Assembly (NCBI RefSeq): GCF_900460535.1
Contig: NZ_UHIL01000001.1
Location: 2,914,001-2,978,000 of the forward strand
Direction: 5' to 3'
DNA from: Vibrio parahaemolyticus
GTDB taxonomy: Bacteria > Pseudomonadota > Gammaproteobacteria > Enterobacterales > Vibrionaceae
DNA length: 64,000 nt
The notes under the pieces are model-generated. The model searched no databases. It worked only from the letters and a program-made list of their open reading frames with translations, and was not told where the DNA came from. Of the stretch, positions 47,650 to 61,966 are shown piece by piece. How positions within the stretch are numbered: the first letter of the stretch is position 1; each line of letters opens with the position of its first letter. The position numbers were made by a program, and so were the translations under genes.

Positions 47650-47664
47650 CTTATTAAAATTTGT

Positions 47665-47740
47665 TCCTCCTTAGCTCAGTCGGTAGAGCGACGGACTGTT
47701 AATCCGCAGGTCACTGGTTCAAGTCCAGTAGGGGGAGCCA
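47665..47740 (+). tRNA. tRNA-Asn (GTT), divergent copy
   Basis: Anticodon GTT and an intact cloverleaf, but it differs from the other three tRNA-Asn genes in the D loop (one base), the T arm (a compensated pair change and two loop-region changes) and the acceptor 3' strand, where AGGGGGA replaces AGGAGGA and creates a T-G wobble at the fourth pair. CCA is encoded. Confidence 0.92.
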
Positions 47741-47748
47741 TATTAGAA

Positions 47749-47777
47749 GAAGCCGCATCACTTGATGCGGCTTTTTT
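47749..47777 (+). terminator. Terminator of the second tRNA array
   Basis: The stem AGCCGCATCA/TGATGCGGCT (47751-47772) plus a T run is the same as the terminator of the first array, down to the following GCATCTG. Confidence 0.92.
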
Positions 47778-47822
47778 GCATCTGGAAGAAATACACCCTT
47801 CTCTCCTCTTTGCTCTATAAAC

Positions 47823-47852
47823 AAAAAAGCCAGGTTTAGAAACCCAGCTTTC
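47823..47852 (-). terminator. Terminator of the aldehyde dehydrogenase gene
   Basis: On the minus strand AAGCTGGGTTT pairs with AAACCTGGCTT (one mismatch) and is followed by TTTT. It lies 24 bases after the stop codon. Confidence 0.75.
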
Positions 47853-47875
47853 TCTTTTGCACTCTCATCCAAAGA

Positions 47876-49309
47876 TCAGTTTAAGCCACCAAGACAAATG
47901 TATTTCGTCTCTAGGTATTCATCGAGCCCTTGTTTCGCACCTTCACGCCCAACACCTGACTCTTTAATACCACCAAATGGTGCAACTTCTGTCGAGATGA
48001 TACCTTCGTTCACACCAACCATTCCGTATTCCAAACCTTCAGTGAACTTGATAATTCGTTTAAGGCTATCGGTATAGAAATAACAAGCTAAGCCATACTC
48101 GGTATCATTGGCCATTGCTAACACTTGTTCATCATCTTCAAATGTTAATACGGGTAATACTGGCCCAAACAACTCTTGCTGCACGATAGCCATACCTTGA
48201 TCGACATTATCCAAAATTACAGGCTCCATAAAGCGCCCTGCGAGCTTTTGAGGACGGTTAGCAATGGTAGCCCCCTCTTGTAACGCCTGATCAATAACAG
48301 CCTCCAGACGATGCTTAGAAGCCATGGTGATCACTGGTCCAACTGTCACACCAGACTCCAAGCCATTCCCAACATTTAGCTCCATCATTTTCGCGAGCAC
48401 TTTTTCCATAAAGCGCTCTTTGACATTTTGATGTACATATAAACGGTTTGTACACACGCACGTTTGCCCTGCATTACGGAACTTGGACGCGATAAGCCCA
48501 TTAGCAGCTGATTCCAAATCAGCATCCTCAAAAACAATAAACGGAGCGTTACCTCCAAGTTCCATCGATACCGCTTTAACAGTTTCACTAGCCTGCTTCA
48601 TCAAAATTTTGCCGACGCGAGTCGAACCCGTAAATGAAATCTTCTTGATCCTAGGATCCATCGATAACACCTGACCAAACTCAGCGGCCTGTTCAGAAAT
48701 AACAACAGGTAAAAGCGGCTTAGGGATACCAGCCTGATACGCAAGTTCAACAACCGCTAGTGCGGTCAGAGGGGTCAACTCGGACGGTTTGATGATCATC
48801 CCACACCCAGCAGCTAACGCAGGTGCCGCTTTTCGTGTGATCATAGCAATAGGGAAATTCCACGGTGTAATCGCAGCACACACGCCTACAGGCTGTTTAA
48901 TTGTAGATAAACGTCTATCTACAGCAGGAGCTGGGATAACTTCGCCATAAGCTCGTTTAGCCTCTTCTGCAAACCACTCTACAAAAGATGCCCCGTAGCT
49001 CACTTCCCCGCGGCTTTCAGACAATGGCTTACCCTGTTCCAATGTAATAATGGTCGCTATATCTTCAGCGTGTTCCATCAACAATTGATGCCAGTTTTTC
49101 AAACAGCTAGAGCGCTCTTTCACACTCAACTTAGCCCATCGAACTTGTTCAGCCGAACACGCTTCAATGAGGCAATCCAACTCTTCAATTGAACTCGGTT
49201 TCAAGCGAATTAACTCTTGCTCAGTTGCAGGGTTGATGACCACAACTCCGTCGTCGGAAGCCCATTGTTTAAATACTTCTTTTAAGGTTTCATTTTTTAT
49301 TTGTTGCAT
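47876..49309 (-). CDS. gabD: NAD(P)-dependent succinate-semialdehyde dehydrogenase-like protein (GabD type)
   Basis: A 477-residue aldehyde dehydrogenase. ITPWNFPIAMITRKAAPALAAGC near residue 145, the catalytic glutamate in MELGGNAPFIVFEDAD near 248 and the catalytic cysteine in FRNAGQTCVCTNRLYV near 282 are conserved, and the C-terminal VGVNEGIISTEVAPFGGIKESGVGREG matches the GabD subfamily. GabD oxidises succinate semialdehyde to succinate in GABA breakdown. I start at the ATG at 49307-49309; an AGGAG lies about 11 bases upstream. It stands alone between a tRNA array and an rRNA operon, with no gabT beside it, so the substrate is inferred. Confidence 0.85.
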   Translation of the reverse strand: MQQIKNETLKEVFKQWASDDGVVVINPATEQELIRLKPSSIEELDCLIEACSAEQVRWAKLSVKERSSCLKNWHQLLMEHAEDIATIITLEQGKPLSESRGEVSYGASFVEWFAEEAKRAYGEVIPAPAVDRRLSTIKQPVGVCAAITPWNFPIAMITRKAAPALAAGCGMIIKPSELTPLTALAVVELAYQAGIPKPLLPVVISEQAAEFGQVLSMDPRIKKISFTGSTRVGKILMKQASETVKAVSMELGGNAPFIVFEDADLESAANGLIASKFRNAGQTCVCTNRLYVHQNVKERFMEKVLAKMMELNVGNGLESGVTVGPVITMASKHRLEAVIDQALQEGATIANRPQKLAGRFMEPVILDNVDQGMAIVQQELFGPVLPVLTFEDDEQVLAMANDTEYGLACYFYTDSLKRIIKFTEGLEYGMVGVNEGIISTEVAPFGGIKESGVGREGAKQGLDEYLETKYICLGGLN

Positions 49310-49834
49310 CACCAGACTAACTCCTACGAGAACTCCTTTTAGGGTAATCCTTCTAGTAGAAATCAGCAAAGCAAACAAAGTTTTCTGACAGTGTTGACAT
49401 TAACAAGCGAAAAAGCCGTGAGTATAAGGACTAGGAATGGATCACATAGCAAGCCAGTTCGAAAATTCAAAGATTGCATAAATTCGAGACTCATTTGATA
49501 ACTTCGAGTCTCAACATGATGATATGGCAACGAAATACTAACTAAACTGAAGCTAGACTCAAGACACGAATGAAAACCAAAGCTTTTAGGCTAGGACTAA
49601 ATGAATCAACAAAGCCATAAAGCTTATTCTTCTTAAGCAAACCAAAATGAGTCAAATCAGTTTGTATATGCCTAGAATACAGATAGGCAAAGACAGGTGC
49701 TTGTAGATGAGAGAGCATCGCTATTGCGAATGAGGATTCCGTATAAATGGCCGGACTACAAGGGTTGGAATAAGTACCGAGCACTGAAACGGAATTAGTT
49801 TCTCTGAAGGGGAAAATGACTTGGCCTTAAACGA
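49310..49834. other. Region between the aldehyde dehydrogenase gene and the rRNA operon
   Basis: About 525 bases. There is a 7-bp dyad GAGACTC/GAGTCTC at 49487-49513. An 80-codon minus-strand frame (49542-49784) has no ribosome binding site I trust and no recognisable family. Nothing else stands out. Confidence 0.45.
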
Positions 49835-49866
49835 CGAAAGCCTTGCTATTTCTAGCAAGGCTTTCT
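49835..49866 (-). terminator. Terminator of the rRNA operon
   Basis: GAAAGCCTTGCTA pairs perfectly with TAGCAAGGCTTTC around TTTC, just after tRNA-Asp in the direction of rRNA transcription. On the minus strand it is followed by GTCGTTT. Confidence 0.85.
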
Positions 49867-49873
49867 AAATAAG

Positions 49874-49950
49874 TGGCGGAGCGGACGGGACTCGAACCCG
49901 CGACCCCCGGCGTGACAGGCCGGTATTCTAACCAACTGAACTACCGCTCC
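49874..49950 (-). tRNA. tRNA-Asp (GTC)
   Basis: A 77-nt cloverleaf with acceptor GGAGCGG/CCGCTCC, anticodon GTC and encoded CCA. It is the last gene of the rRNA operon, 30 bases after the second 5S gene. Confidence 0.95.
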
Positions 49951-49980
49951 GCACTGGTTAGACTCTGGAGTCTAAATAAG

Positions 49981-50100
49981 AACCTGGCGATGTTCTACTC
50001 TCACATGGGGAAGCCCCACACTACCATCGACGCTACTTCGTTTCACTTCTGAGTTCGGAATGGAAATCAGGTGGGTCCAAAGTGCTATGGTCGCCAAGTA
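49981..50100 (-). rRNA. rrf: 5S ribosomal RNA, second copy (variant)
   Basis: About 120 nt with ends TACTTGGCGA and CGCCAGGTT, which pair. It differs from the 5S gene at 50330-50448 at roughly ten positions, including one extra base in the CCTGATTTCC region. It follows tRNA-Thr, as the extra 5S of E. coli rrnD does. Confidence 0.93.
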
Positions 50101-50155
50101 AAATTCTTTACATTTTGTTTTAGGCTTTAATTTAAAACATAAAACAAATAATAAA

Positions 50156-50231
<76 letters not shown>

Positions 50232-50329
50232 ACATTATTTGTGTCCGTGAGGACTAAAAAAGCCCGCTTTTACAAACGGGCTCTCTTAACTTTTGTCTTC
50301 GCCTTTTAAAAAGGAAAAAACTAAATTAA

Positions 50330-50448
50330 AGCCTGGCGATGTCCTACTCTCACATGGGGAAACCCCACACTACCATCGGCGCTATTTCGTTTCACTTCTG
50401 AGTTCGGAATGGAGTCAGGTGGGTCCAAAACGCTATGGTCGCCAAGCA
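50330..50448 (-). rRNA. rrf: 5S ribosomal RNA, first copy
   Basis: About 119 nt with ends TGCTTGGCGA and TCGCCAGGC, the expected distance after 23S rRNA. The internal CCGAACTCAGAAGTGAAACG is the conserved 5S core. Confidence 0.95.
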
Positions 50449-50538
50449 AATTCTTTAATTCGGAAAGCTGTTTTTGTGTTCTCTACACATTCAATTCTGT
50501 TCTTTCTTCGAGTCCATCAAAACCCCTTGGGTGTTGTA

Positions 50539-53428
<2,890 letters not shown>

Positions 53429-53623
53429 ATACAACCCGAAGGAGTTTCGAGCTGATGAACAAGTCACCAAAGTTGTCTGCAATTTTTATACATGATGCAG
53501 ACTCGATTTTGCCGGACTCAAATTCCAAGAACACTTGAATGTGTTATTTTGGTGTTTGTCTTAAAGACAAACATTGAGAACTTTACAAACAACAATAAAT
53601 TGTTGTTTTGTCAGCTTTCCAAA

Positions 53624-53635
53624 TTGTTAAAGAGC
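53624..53635 (-). promoter_or_regulatory. BoxA antitermination site before 23S
   Basis: On the minus strand the sequence is GCTCTTTAACAA, the boxA that binds NusB/NusE, in the spacer between tRNA-Ala and 23S. Confidence 0.85.
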
Positions 53636-53692
53636 TAATCACTTCTAATGAAGTAACCATTTTTAAAAGCACTCATCGAATGCGCTTAAAGA

Positions 53693-53768
53693 TGGTGGAG
53701 CTATGCGGGATCGAACCGCAGACCTCCTGCGTGCAAGGCAGGCGCTCTCCCAGCTGAGCTATAGCCCC
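53693..53768 (-). tRNA. tRNA-Ala (TGC)
   Basis: A 76-nt cloverleaf with anticodon TGC and encoded CCA in the 16S-23S spacer. Confidence 0.96.
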
Positions 53769-53809
53769 ATCAAGGTGTCGATACTGTATGCCAACTCCCT
53801 AAAAGGAAT

Positions 53810-53886
53810 TGGTGGGTCTGAGTGGACTCGAACCACCGACCTCTCGCTTATCAGGCGAACGCTCTAACCACCTGAGCTACAGACCC
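53810..53886 (-). tRNA. tRNA-Ile (GAT)
   Basis: A 77-nt cloverleaf with anticodon GAT and encoded CCA, the first tRNA in the 16S-23S spacer, as in many gammaproteobacterial operons. Confidence 0.96.
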
Positions 53887-53951
53887 AGTATCGTCTCTTT
53901 TACATAAACCGTATCAATCTGTGTGGACACTCATCGTGAGTAATCATCGTT

Positions 53952-55504
<1,553 letters not shown>

Positions 55505-55676
55505 AAGATTTTGTTCGGCTCAATGAATACTGAACATTACATAAAGTAATGTTTGAATTGACTGTGCTGAATCCGAAGATTCAATGGTCACTTCGTATCA
55601 TTGAAACCTAATTTGATACCGAGGTATCTAATTGGATTATCATCAACGAGTGCCCACACAGATTGATAGGTCTATA

Positions 55677-55688
55677 TTGTTAAAGAGC
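55677..55688 (-). promoter_or_regulatory. BoxA antitermination site in the rRNA leader
   Basis: GCTCTTTAACAA on the minus strand, identical to the boxA before 23S, in the leader upstream of 16S. Confidence 0.85.
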
Positions 55689-55729
55689 TATTCTTCTTTG
55701 TGATTCACATCACTTCGGAAGAGGCGGCC

Positions 55730-55757
55730 ATTCTAGCGAGATAATTTATTGTGTCAA
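55730..55757 (-). promoter_or_regulatory. rRNA promoter P2
   Basis: On the minus strand TTGACA (55757-55752), 16 bases, TAGAAT (55735-55730), followed by the GC-rich discriminator GGCCGCC, typical of stringently controlled rRNA promoters. Confidence 0.8.
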
Positions 55758-55846
55758 ACACTTTTTTAAAATTATTTCGTTTTTCTTTCTAGCCTTGCCA
55801 ACCTTGCTGAAACCCTTGCGAGCCCTTGCCCTGTCGACGAGGTGGC

Positions 55847-55874
55847 ATTATAGAGATCGCGCTCACATTGGCAA
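55847..55874 (-). promoter_or_regulatory. rRNA promoter P1 with AT-rich upstream region
   Basis: On the minus strand TTGCCA (55874-55869), 16 bases, TATAAT (55852-55847) followed by GCC. Further upstream is an AT-rich stretch with two TTGCAAAAA-like repeats, which could be a UP element or FIS sites. Confidence 0.8.
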
Positions 55875-56029
55875 GTGTTATTTTGCAAAAATTGCAAAAA
55901 TAATGATTAAACGACGACTTTTCGCCCAAAGCTTTATTTATCCAACTTTACCCAAAACTATCAAACAACTTATCCACAGAGTTATCCTAAAATGTGTATT
56001 TTTAATCCCATTACTTATGCCTATAAATA

Positions 56030-56056
56030 AAGAAAGCTGCGTGATCGCAGCTTTCT
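56030..56056 (-). terminator. Terminator of cysJIH
   Basis: GAAAGCTGCG pairs with CGCAGCTTTC around a short loop, with a T run on the minus strand. It lies 24 bases after the cysH stop. Confidence 0.85.
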
Positions 56057-56079
56057 TCTATAGATAGATATATCTGTAA

Positions 56080-56859
56080 CTAGATACCTGAACCATCTTG
56101 TTCATTACCATCATCTTCATGAAGTCCACATTCACGCTTTAAACCAAAGAAGCGAGTTTCTTCCTCTGACATTCCTGGCTCCCATTTACGTGTCGTATGT
56201 GTATCCCCAACAGACAAGTAACCTTCTTCCCAAAGTGGGTGATAGGTAAGACCATGTTGCTCGAGGTAGTAGTGAACATCTTTATTAGTCCAATCGATTA
56301 CGGGCAGAAACTTAAACACGCCATTTTGAATCGACAGTATCGGTAAACCCGCTCGTGATTTACTTTGCTCTCTACGTAAACCTGAAAACCATGTTCCAAC
56401 ATTAAGTTCTTTCAATGCACGACGCATTGGCTCGACTTTATTTATTTTGTTGTACTTCTCGATCCCTTCAACGCCCTGCTCCCATAATTTGCCATAACGT
56501 GCTTCTTGCCATTGAGCACTTTGCTCCGCTCGATAAACTTTTAGATTAAGGTTGAGTTTTTCTGTCAACTCATCAATAAAGCGATACGTTTCTGCAAACA
56601 GATATCCGGTATCCGTAAGAATAATTGGGATGTCAGGTTTTTCTTGAGTCACAAGATGAAGCATGACAGCGGCTTGGATACCAAAGCTTGAGGATACCGC
56701 AAACTCTCCATCCAGATTTGCCAAAGCCCACTTTACTCGCTCTTGTGCCGACAGCGGTTCAAGTTCGACATTGATTTGTGCAAGACGGAGAATTTGCTCC
56801 GTCTTTGTTAATGTCAGTAACTCCGCCAGCTCCGGTTTGGAAGCCACAGAATCAAGCAT
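56080..56859 (-). CDS. cysH: Phosphoadenylylsulfate (PAPS) reductase
   Basis: A 259-residue enzyme reducing PAPS to sulfite with thioredoxin. [15 protein letters not shown] near residue 55 is the PP-loop-like motif, [13 protein letters not shown] near 162 binds substrate and ECGLHEDDG near 248 carries the single catalytic cysteine of the PAPS-specific type; the Fe-S cysteine pairs of APS reductases are absent. The ATG at 56857-56859 overlaps cysI by eight bases and has AGGGAC upstream; longer frames are within cysI. Confidence 0.97.
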   Translation of the reverse strand: MLDSVASKPELAELLTLTKTEQILRLAQINVELEPLSAQERVKWALANLDGEFAVSSSFGIQAAVMLHLVTQEKPDIPIILTDTGYLFAETYRFIDELTEKLNLNLKVYRAEQSAQWQEARYGKLWEQGVEGIEKYNKINKVEPMRRALKELNVGTWFSGLRREQSKSRAGLPILSIQNGVFKFLPVIDWTNKDVHYYLEQHGLTYHPLWEEGYLSVGDTHTTRKWEPGMSEEETRFFGLKRECGLHEDDGNEQDGSGI

Positions 56860-58588
56860 AGAAGTCCCTCTTTGATACGAACACTTCTTGAATGATGCCT
56901 GCACGAATGGTGAAATCGCCAAAGGCTTCGCCTTCCTCACGCTCTTTCGACCATCGAGCCACCAGCAGATCAATCTCTTCTAGGATTTGTTTATCCGTGA
57001 TGTTCTCTTTATACATTTTAGGTACACGTGTACCAGCACGATTCCCCCCCAAATGTAAGTTGTAACGACCCGGCGCTTTACCTACCAGACCAATTTCAGC
57101 CAACATCGCACGGCCACAACCATTTGGGCACCCGGTCACGCGCAGAATGATATTGTCATTTTCTGGCAATCCGTGTTTTTCCAGAATGCCTTCAACATCC
57201 GTGACAAACTGAGGGAGGAAGCGTTCAGCTTCTGCCATCGCTAGAGGACAAGTTGGGAATGCCACACACGCCATTGAGTTTTTACGTTGCTCGCTGACGT
57301 TGTCATCCATTAAGCCATGTTCACGAGCGATCTTTTCAATCTTCGCTTTTTCGCTTTTAGGTACACCCGCAACAATTAGGTTTTGGTTGGCGGTCATACG
57401 GAAGTCGCCTTTGTGGATCTTCGCGATTTCAGCGACGCCCGTTTTCAGCGGCTTCCCCGGATAATCCAGCAATCGACCATTCTCGATAAATAACGCCAAG
57501 TGGAATTTACCATCGATACCTTCTACCCAACCAATACGGTCACCACGTTCAGTGAACTCATACGGGCGGCTAGCTTCAAACTGAATGCCCGCACGTTTTT
57601 CTACTTCTGCTTTAAAGACATCTGTACCGACGCGGTCGAGTGTGTATTTGGTTTTAGCGTTTTTACGGTTTGAACGGTTACCCCAGTCACGCTGAGTTGT
57701 TACAACCGCAGCCGCGACATCTAAGGTTTTTTCTAGAGGAATGAAACCAAAGTCATCAGCTCGACGTGGGTAAGTCGACGTATCGCCATGTGTCATCGCC
57801 AAACCACCACCCACTAGCACATTAAAGCCAACCAATTTGCCGTTATCGGCAATCGCAACGAAGTTCAAATCGTTCGCGTGGACATCCACATCATTTTGTG
57901 GAGGAATGACTACGGTTGTTTTGAACTTACGTGGTAAGTAAGTTTTGCCCAGAATCGGCTCATCTTCTTCGGTCGATTCGACTTTCTCTCCGTCTAACCA
58001 AATTTCAGCATACGCGCGAGTTTTAGGTAGAAGGTGTTCACTGATCTTCTTCGCCCACTCGTAAGCTTCTTGATGCAATTCAGACTCTACCGGGTTAGTG
58101 GTACACAGTACGTTACGGTTAACATCTCCTGCTGTCGCGATTGAATCAATACCGATGCTGTTTAGCGTTTGGTGCATCAACTTGATGTTTGGTTTTAGTA
58201 CGCCATGGAACTGAAACGTTTGACGCGTCGTCAGGCGAATACTTCCATATAACGAGTGTTCTGTAGCAAACTTGTCGATCGCCAGCCATTGTGTTGGCGT
58301 AATAATACCGCCAGGCATACGAGCACGAAGCATCACGTTATGAAGAGGCTCAAGCTTTTGCTTGGTACGCTCGTTACGGATATCGCGATCGTCTTGCTGA
58401 TACATACCGTGGAAACGAATAAGCTGGAAGTTATCCGCTGTAAAGCCGCCAGTGATTCGGTCTTGCAAATCTTCGGCGATGGTTCCACGTAATAGATTGC
58501 TTTGTTTTTTTAGGCGTTCGTTATCAGATAGTGGCCCTAGCTCTTCGCCTAATACAATCTGCTTGTTATTTTCAGTAGAAAAAGTCAT
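56852..58588 (-). CDS. cysI: Sulfite reductase hemoprotein beta subunit
   Basis: A 578-residue siroheme/Fe4S4 subunit reducing sulfite to sulfide. The cluster-binding cysteines are in [18 protein letters not shown] near residue 440 and [16 protein letters not shown] near 486. [13 protein letters not shown] near 123 contacts siroheme. It overlaps cysH and begins one base from the cysJ stop, so the three are one operon. Confidence 0.98.
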   Translation of the reverse strand: MTFSTENNKQIVLGEELGPLSDNERLKKQSNLLRGTIAEDLQDRITGGFTADNFQLIRFHGMYQQDDRDIRNERTKQKLEPLHNVMLRARMPGGIITPTQWLAIDKFATEHSLYGSIRLTTRQTFQFHGVLKPNIKLMHQTLNSIGIDSIATAGDVNRNVLCTTNPVESELHQEAYEWAKKISEHLLPKTRAYAEIWLDGEKVESTEEDEPILGKTYLPRKFKTTVVIPPQNDVDVHANDLNFVAIADNGKLVGFNVLVGGGLAMTHGDTSTYPRRADDFGFIPLEKTLDVAAAVVTTQRDWGNRSNRKNAKTKYTLDRVGTDVFKAEVEKRAGIQFEASRPYEFTERGDRIGWVEGIDGKFHLALFIENGRLLDYPGKPLKTGVAEIAKIHKGDFRMTANQNLIVAGVPKSEKAKIEKIAREHGLMDDNVSEQRKNSMACVAFPTCPLAMAEAERFLPQFVTDVEGILEKHGLPENDNIILRVTGCPNGCGRAMLAEIGLVGKAPGRYNLHLGGNRAGTRVPKMYKENITDKQILEEIDLLVARWSKEREEGEAFGDFTIRAGIIQEVFVSKRDFYA

Positions 58589-60459
58589 TAGTACACATCC
58601 CTCTGATAACGTTTCGCTTTACGTAAATCATTAATAAATTGTTCTGCATCGTCACGTGGCATCTTGCCTTCTTGCTCCGCAACAATGACCAATGCGTCAT
58701 GTACGTCTTTCGCCATACGAGTCGCATCACCACATACATAGATGTAAGCGCCATCTTGAATCCACTGCCATACTTGCGCGGCGTTTTCTAAAATGCGGTG
58801 CTGTACATAAACCTTTTCTACTTGGTCACGACTGAAAGCAACATCTAAGCGGCTTAACACTCCCGACTTAAGGTATTTTTGCCATTCCACTTGGTACAAG
58901 AAATCTTGTGTGAACGTGCGATCACCAAAGAACAACCAGTTTTTACCTTCAGCATCGCGGTTTTCACGCTCTTGAATAAAGCTGCGGAATGGCGCAATAC
59001 CAGTGCCCGGCCCAACCATAATGATCGGTGTATTATCATCTTCTGGCAGTTTAAAGTTATTGTTGTGCTCTACAAATACTTTTACGTCACCGCCTTCGTC
59101 TAGACGTTGAGCTAAGAAGCTCGATGCGCCACCGTAACGTTTTTCATCGTTGTGGTCATATTCAACCAACCCGACGGTAAGGTGTACTTCTTCATCCACT
59201 TCAGCTTGGCTAGAAGCAATAGAGTAAAGACGAGGCGTCAAACGGCGCAATAAACCAACCAACTCATCCGCGGTCAGTTTGGTTTTCTTCTCTGCGAATA
59301 CATCAACAATTTGAGTGTTGGCAGAGTACTCACGAAGCTTGTCTTTATCTTCCACCAGCTTTTGTAGTTTCTTGCTGCCAGATAACTCGGCAAACTTAGC
59401 CACTAGCTGTGGGTTAGATGTCGTGATCTCGAACTTACTCACTAAAGCACTGTGAATAGATAAGCTTTCGCCATCAACGTCAACTGTTTCAACACCAGAC
59501 AAACCAACTTTACCTAGAATTTCATTAGCAAGCTCAGAGCTGTTTTCGTACCACACACCCAAAGCATCACCTGGTTGATATGTCAGACCCGAACCATCTA
59601 GATCGACTTCGATATGGCGAACATCTTTACCCGAGTCTCGACCCGTGATCTTTTGGCTGGTGAGTAACGTCGCTGTGTATGGATTTTGTTTGTTGTACTG
59701 AGAATGTGAAGCTGCCGCTTGTCCTACAGGAAGTTGAACAATTTCCGCTTCATTGCCAGAAGATAGTGTCTCTTTAACTTTACCTAGCGCATTCTTGCGC
59801 CATTCTTCCGCTGCCGCTTCGTAATCAACATCGCAGTCAATACGGTCAATAAAAGACGTCGCGCCCAGTTTTGCTAAGTACGTGTCAAAGTCTTTACCAG
59901 TTTGGCAGAAGAACTCATAACTAGAATCACCCAATGCAATCACACCATATTGAAGGTTTGATAGCTTAGGCGCTTTCTTAGATTGTAAGAACTCGTGCAG
60001 CTCAATGGCATTGTCTGGCGCTTCACCTTCACCGTTGGTAGAAGCAACAATGATGACGTGCGTTTCTTTGGCTAAGTTTTTGCCTTTGTAGTCGCTTGCG
60101 TCAAACAACTCTACTGCAATTCCTTCTGCTTTTGCTTCTTGTTCCAACGCTTCAGCAACACCTTTTGCGTTACCGGTTTGAGAAGCAAAAATGATGGTCA
60201 ACTTACCGGCAGGCTTTGCTGATACTGCGGCAGCTGCTTGGGCGATTGGTGTTGCCGCCGCACTTGGTTGATGTTGAGCTAAACCCCAAAAGTACCCACT
60301 GACCCAAGCAAGTTGCTGCGAAGACAACTCAGAGACAGTTTGTTGGAGTGAATTAAATTGTTGGTCATTCAGAGGGCTTGCGATCGGAGGATTTCCGCCT
60401 TGCCCATAATTATCTTCAGACACATTCTTGTGAGAATACTCATTCTTTTGAAAAGACAT
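58588..60459 (-). CDS. cysJ: Sulfite reductase flavoprotein alpha subunit
   Basis: A 623-residue protein with an N-terminal flavodoxin domain ([17 protein letters not shown] near residue 90, [13 protein letters not shown] near 140), and an FAD/NADPH reductase domain ([20 protein letters not shown] near 407, [18 protein letters not shown] near 477, [17 protein letters not shown] near 576). It passes electrons from NADPH to CysI. I start at the ATG at 60457-60459, with AGGGATG upstream; one seven codons further up is possible. Confidence 0.97.
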   Translation of the reverse strand: MSFQKNEYSHKNVSEDNYGQGGNPPIASPLNDQQFNSLQQTVSELSSQQLAWVSGYFWGLAQHQPSAAATPIAQAAAAVSAKPAGKLTIIFASQTGNAKGVAEALEQEAKAEGIAVELFDASDYKGKNLAKETHVIIVASTNGEGEAPDNAIELHEFLQSKKAPKLSNLQYGVIALGDSSYEFFCQTGKDFDTYLAKLGATSFIDRIDCDVDYEAAAEEWRKNALGKVKETLSSGNEAEIVQLPVGQAAASHSQYNKQNPYTATLLTSQKITGRDSGKDVRHIEVDLDGSGLTYQPGDALGVWYENSSELANEILGKVGLSGVETVDVDGESLSIHSALVSKFEITTSNPQLVAKFAELSGSKKLQKLVEDKDKLREYSANTQIVDVFAEKKTKLTADELVGLLRRLTPRLYSIASSQAEVDEEVHLTVGLVEYDHNDEKRYGGASSFLAQRLDEGGDVKVFVEHNNNFKLPEDDNTPIIMVGPGTGIAPFRSFIQERENRDAEGKNWLFFGDRTFTQDFLYQVEWQKYLKSGVLSRLDVAFSRDQVEKVYVQHRILENAAQVWQWIQDGAYIYVCGDATRMAKDVHDALVIVAEQEGKMPRDDAEQFINDLRKAKRYQRDVY

Positions 60460-60576
60460 TATCACGACATCCCTATTCATTGCGTGACGATAGAGTACCC
60501 ACTCTCCTTAATAACAAGAAAGAATAGAAGTGAATGTTTTATAACTTTTTGGAAGTAAGAAAGGCTTACTTTTTGC

Positions 60577-60807
60577 TCAGCGATCTTCGATGCGGACTTG
60601 TTGAAAGCCCACCGCCATGGCTGATTTTGAGGCGGCATCTAAATCTTCATACAAACATTCTTCACCGTGACTGTCGGTCAGAAACACGAAACCACCTCGC
60701 GCATGCCTAAACTCAACAACCCATCCACCTTCTTGGATTGCTGGCTCAATAATGGCTTCAACAAGCTGGTTTTCACGAAATAGATGTCTTAGTTCATTTA
60801 TTGTCAT
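60577..60807 (-). CDS. Small conserved-looking protein of unknown function
   Basis: A 76-residue acidic protein starting MTINELRHLFRENQLVEAII. It has an EGGWVVEFRHARGGFVFLTD middle that looks like a beta hairpin with glycine turns, then YEDLDAASKSAMAVGFQQVRIED. No signal or membrane segment. The start at 60805-60807 follows AGGGATAG; a longer frame upstream is unsupported. I do not recognise a family. It lies between cysJ and an outer-membrane protein gene. Confidence 0.7.
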   Translation of the reverse strand: MTINELRHLFRENQLVEAIIEPAIQEGGWVVEFRHARGGFVFLTDSHGEECLYEDLDAASKSAMAVGFQQVRIEDR

Positions 60808-60905
60808 CGCTATCCCTGCTCTAACTTTCCCATTGCTCCTAAATAAGCATGGTCTACCTGAACAAAATAGGGAGAGAAATTCGAATAGATATAATGAAGT
60901 GGTAT

Positions 60906-60937
60906 AAAAAAACGCCACTTATATCGTGGCGTTTTTA
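60906..60937 (-). terminator. Terminator of the barrel protein gene
   Basis: AAAAACGCCAC pairs with GTGGCGTTTTT around TTATATC; T-rich on the minus strand. It lies 22 bases after the stop codon. Confidence 0.88.
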
Positions 60938-60958
60938 AAACTGAAGAAAGGAATCGAA

Positions 60959-61618
60959 TTAAAATGAGTATTCCGCGCTAACAAAGAAGCCATTTGCGAA
61001 GATAAACTCTTTACCTAAGCTTGAGAGAAACACTTCCGACTCCAAATCGATCACGCGGTATCCACCACGGAAAGCCAACTGAGCGTCTTGTAGTGGCACA
61101 TGGTATTGAATGCCAGCCATTAAGTCCGTGCTCTTGATGCCTTTGTTGTCACCAAAGTTCATCTCACCAATCACATCAAAGTTCGTATTAGGCACTTGGA
61201 TCTCTGCGTAGCCGTACCAAGCCCAGATAAGCTCATCAAACTCTTCAGTACGCTTATTTGTACCAGCATCAATGTATTTCGTATCGCTTAGATTGCTGAA
61301 TGTAACACCCGCATCAAAATGCAATAGATCATGGTCTAGCACTTGGTAGTACATGGTTAAATCGAGTTTATCAAAGCCCATGTAATCGGCATCAACACTT
61401 GAGTAACGTAGACGTGCATTCGGTACGTATTTCACATCGTGCTCAATGGCAGCGTAAAAAGTACCCGTTGTACTGCTATCTCTTCTTACTTCATTAACTT
61501 TTGTATCTGCACCCCATACTTCTGCCCCCACTTTTGCGGAAAAAGAAGATTCTGCGAATGTAGGAAGAGATGCGGCTAATGATAATGCTGTTAAAGCGAT
61601 GGTCGCTTTATTTGTCAT
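60959..61618 (-). CDS. Outer-membrane beta-barrel protein, TIGR04219 type
   Basis: A 219-residue protein with a signal peptide (MTNKATIALTALSLAASLPTFAE, cleaved near residue 22) and alternating amphipathic strands ending in an aromatic residue (SAEYSF), the pattern of a small outer-membrane barrel. KVGAEVWGADTKVNEVRRD at the mature N-terminus and RYSSVDADYMGFDKLDLTMYYQ fit the TIGR04219 family, whose function is unknown. I start at the ATG at 61616-61618, with GGAGTAC upstream; the longer frame has no signal peptide at its start. Confidence 0.85.
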   Translation of the reverse strand: MTNKATIALTALSLAASLPTFAESSFSAKVGAEVWGADTKVNEVRRDSSTTGTFYAAIEHDVKYVPNARLRYSSVDADYMGFDKLDLTMYYQVLDHDLLHFDAGVTFSNLSDTKYIDAGTNKRTEEFDELIWAWYGYAEIQVPNTNFDVIGEMNFGDNKGIKSTDLMAGIQYHVPLQDAQLAFRGGYRVIDLESEVFLSSLGKEFIFANGFFVSAEYSF

Positions 61619-61719
61619 GGAATGTGTACTCCGAGATAGCTGATATTCAACAATGAGGGCGTGAGGGGAAATATACCATACTCTCACGCCTCGCTATCAA
61701 CTAAATCGTCTATACCCAA

Positions 61720-61935
61720 CTATTTATAACGCGGTTGGGCAACGAAGTTTTTAAAGAACCAAATACCCAATGCGATGACTATCAGCCATGGTAATAGTTT
61801 GAGTACCGCGCCGATCATGCCAAGTAAAAACATCACAACCAACGCAATACCTGTTGCTGCGAACACTGTCATCATCGTGATGCCTGTTACTAATAAGGTC
61901 GCGGCAAATACTAAAATAAAGATCAGCTCCAACAT
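61720..61935 (-). CDS. pspG: Phage shock envelope stress protein PspG
   Basis: A 71-residue inner-membrane protein: MLELIFILVFAATLLVTGI, a second hydrophobic segment and KLLPWLIVIALGIWFF, matching PspG in order and length. PspG is a member of the PspF-sigma54 phage shock regulon. The ATG at 61933-61935 lies eight bases after GGAG; a GTG two codons upstream is too close to it. A -24/-12 promoter precedes it (61967-61982). Adjacent dusA and zur match the E. coli neighbourhood. A weak hairpin at 61658-61690 may end it. Confidence 0.92.
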   Translation of the reverse strand: MLELIFILVFAATLLVTGITMMTVFAATGIALVVMFLLGMIGAVLKLLPWLIVIALGIWFFKNFVAQPRYK

Positions 61936-61966
61936 AATCACTTCTCCATTTGTTTTAAACGACTAG

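Noticed and set aside
49542..49784. 80-codon minus-strand frame next to the rRNA operon
   Set aside because: No trusted start signal or family; may be a remnant, but I cannot support it.
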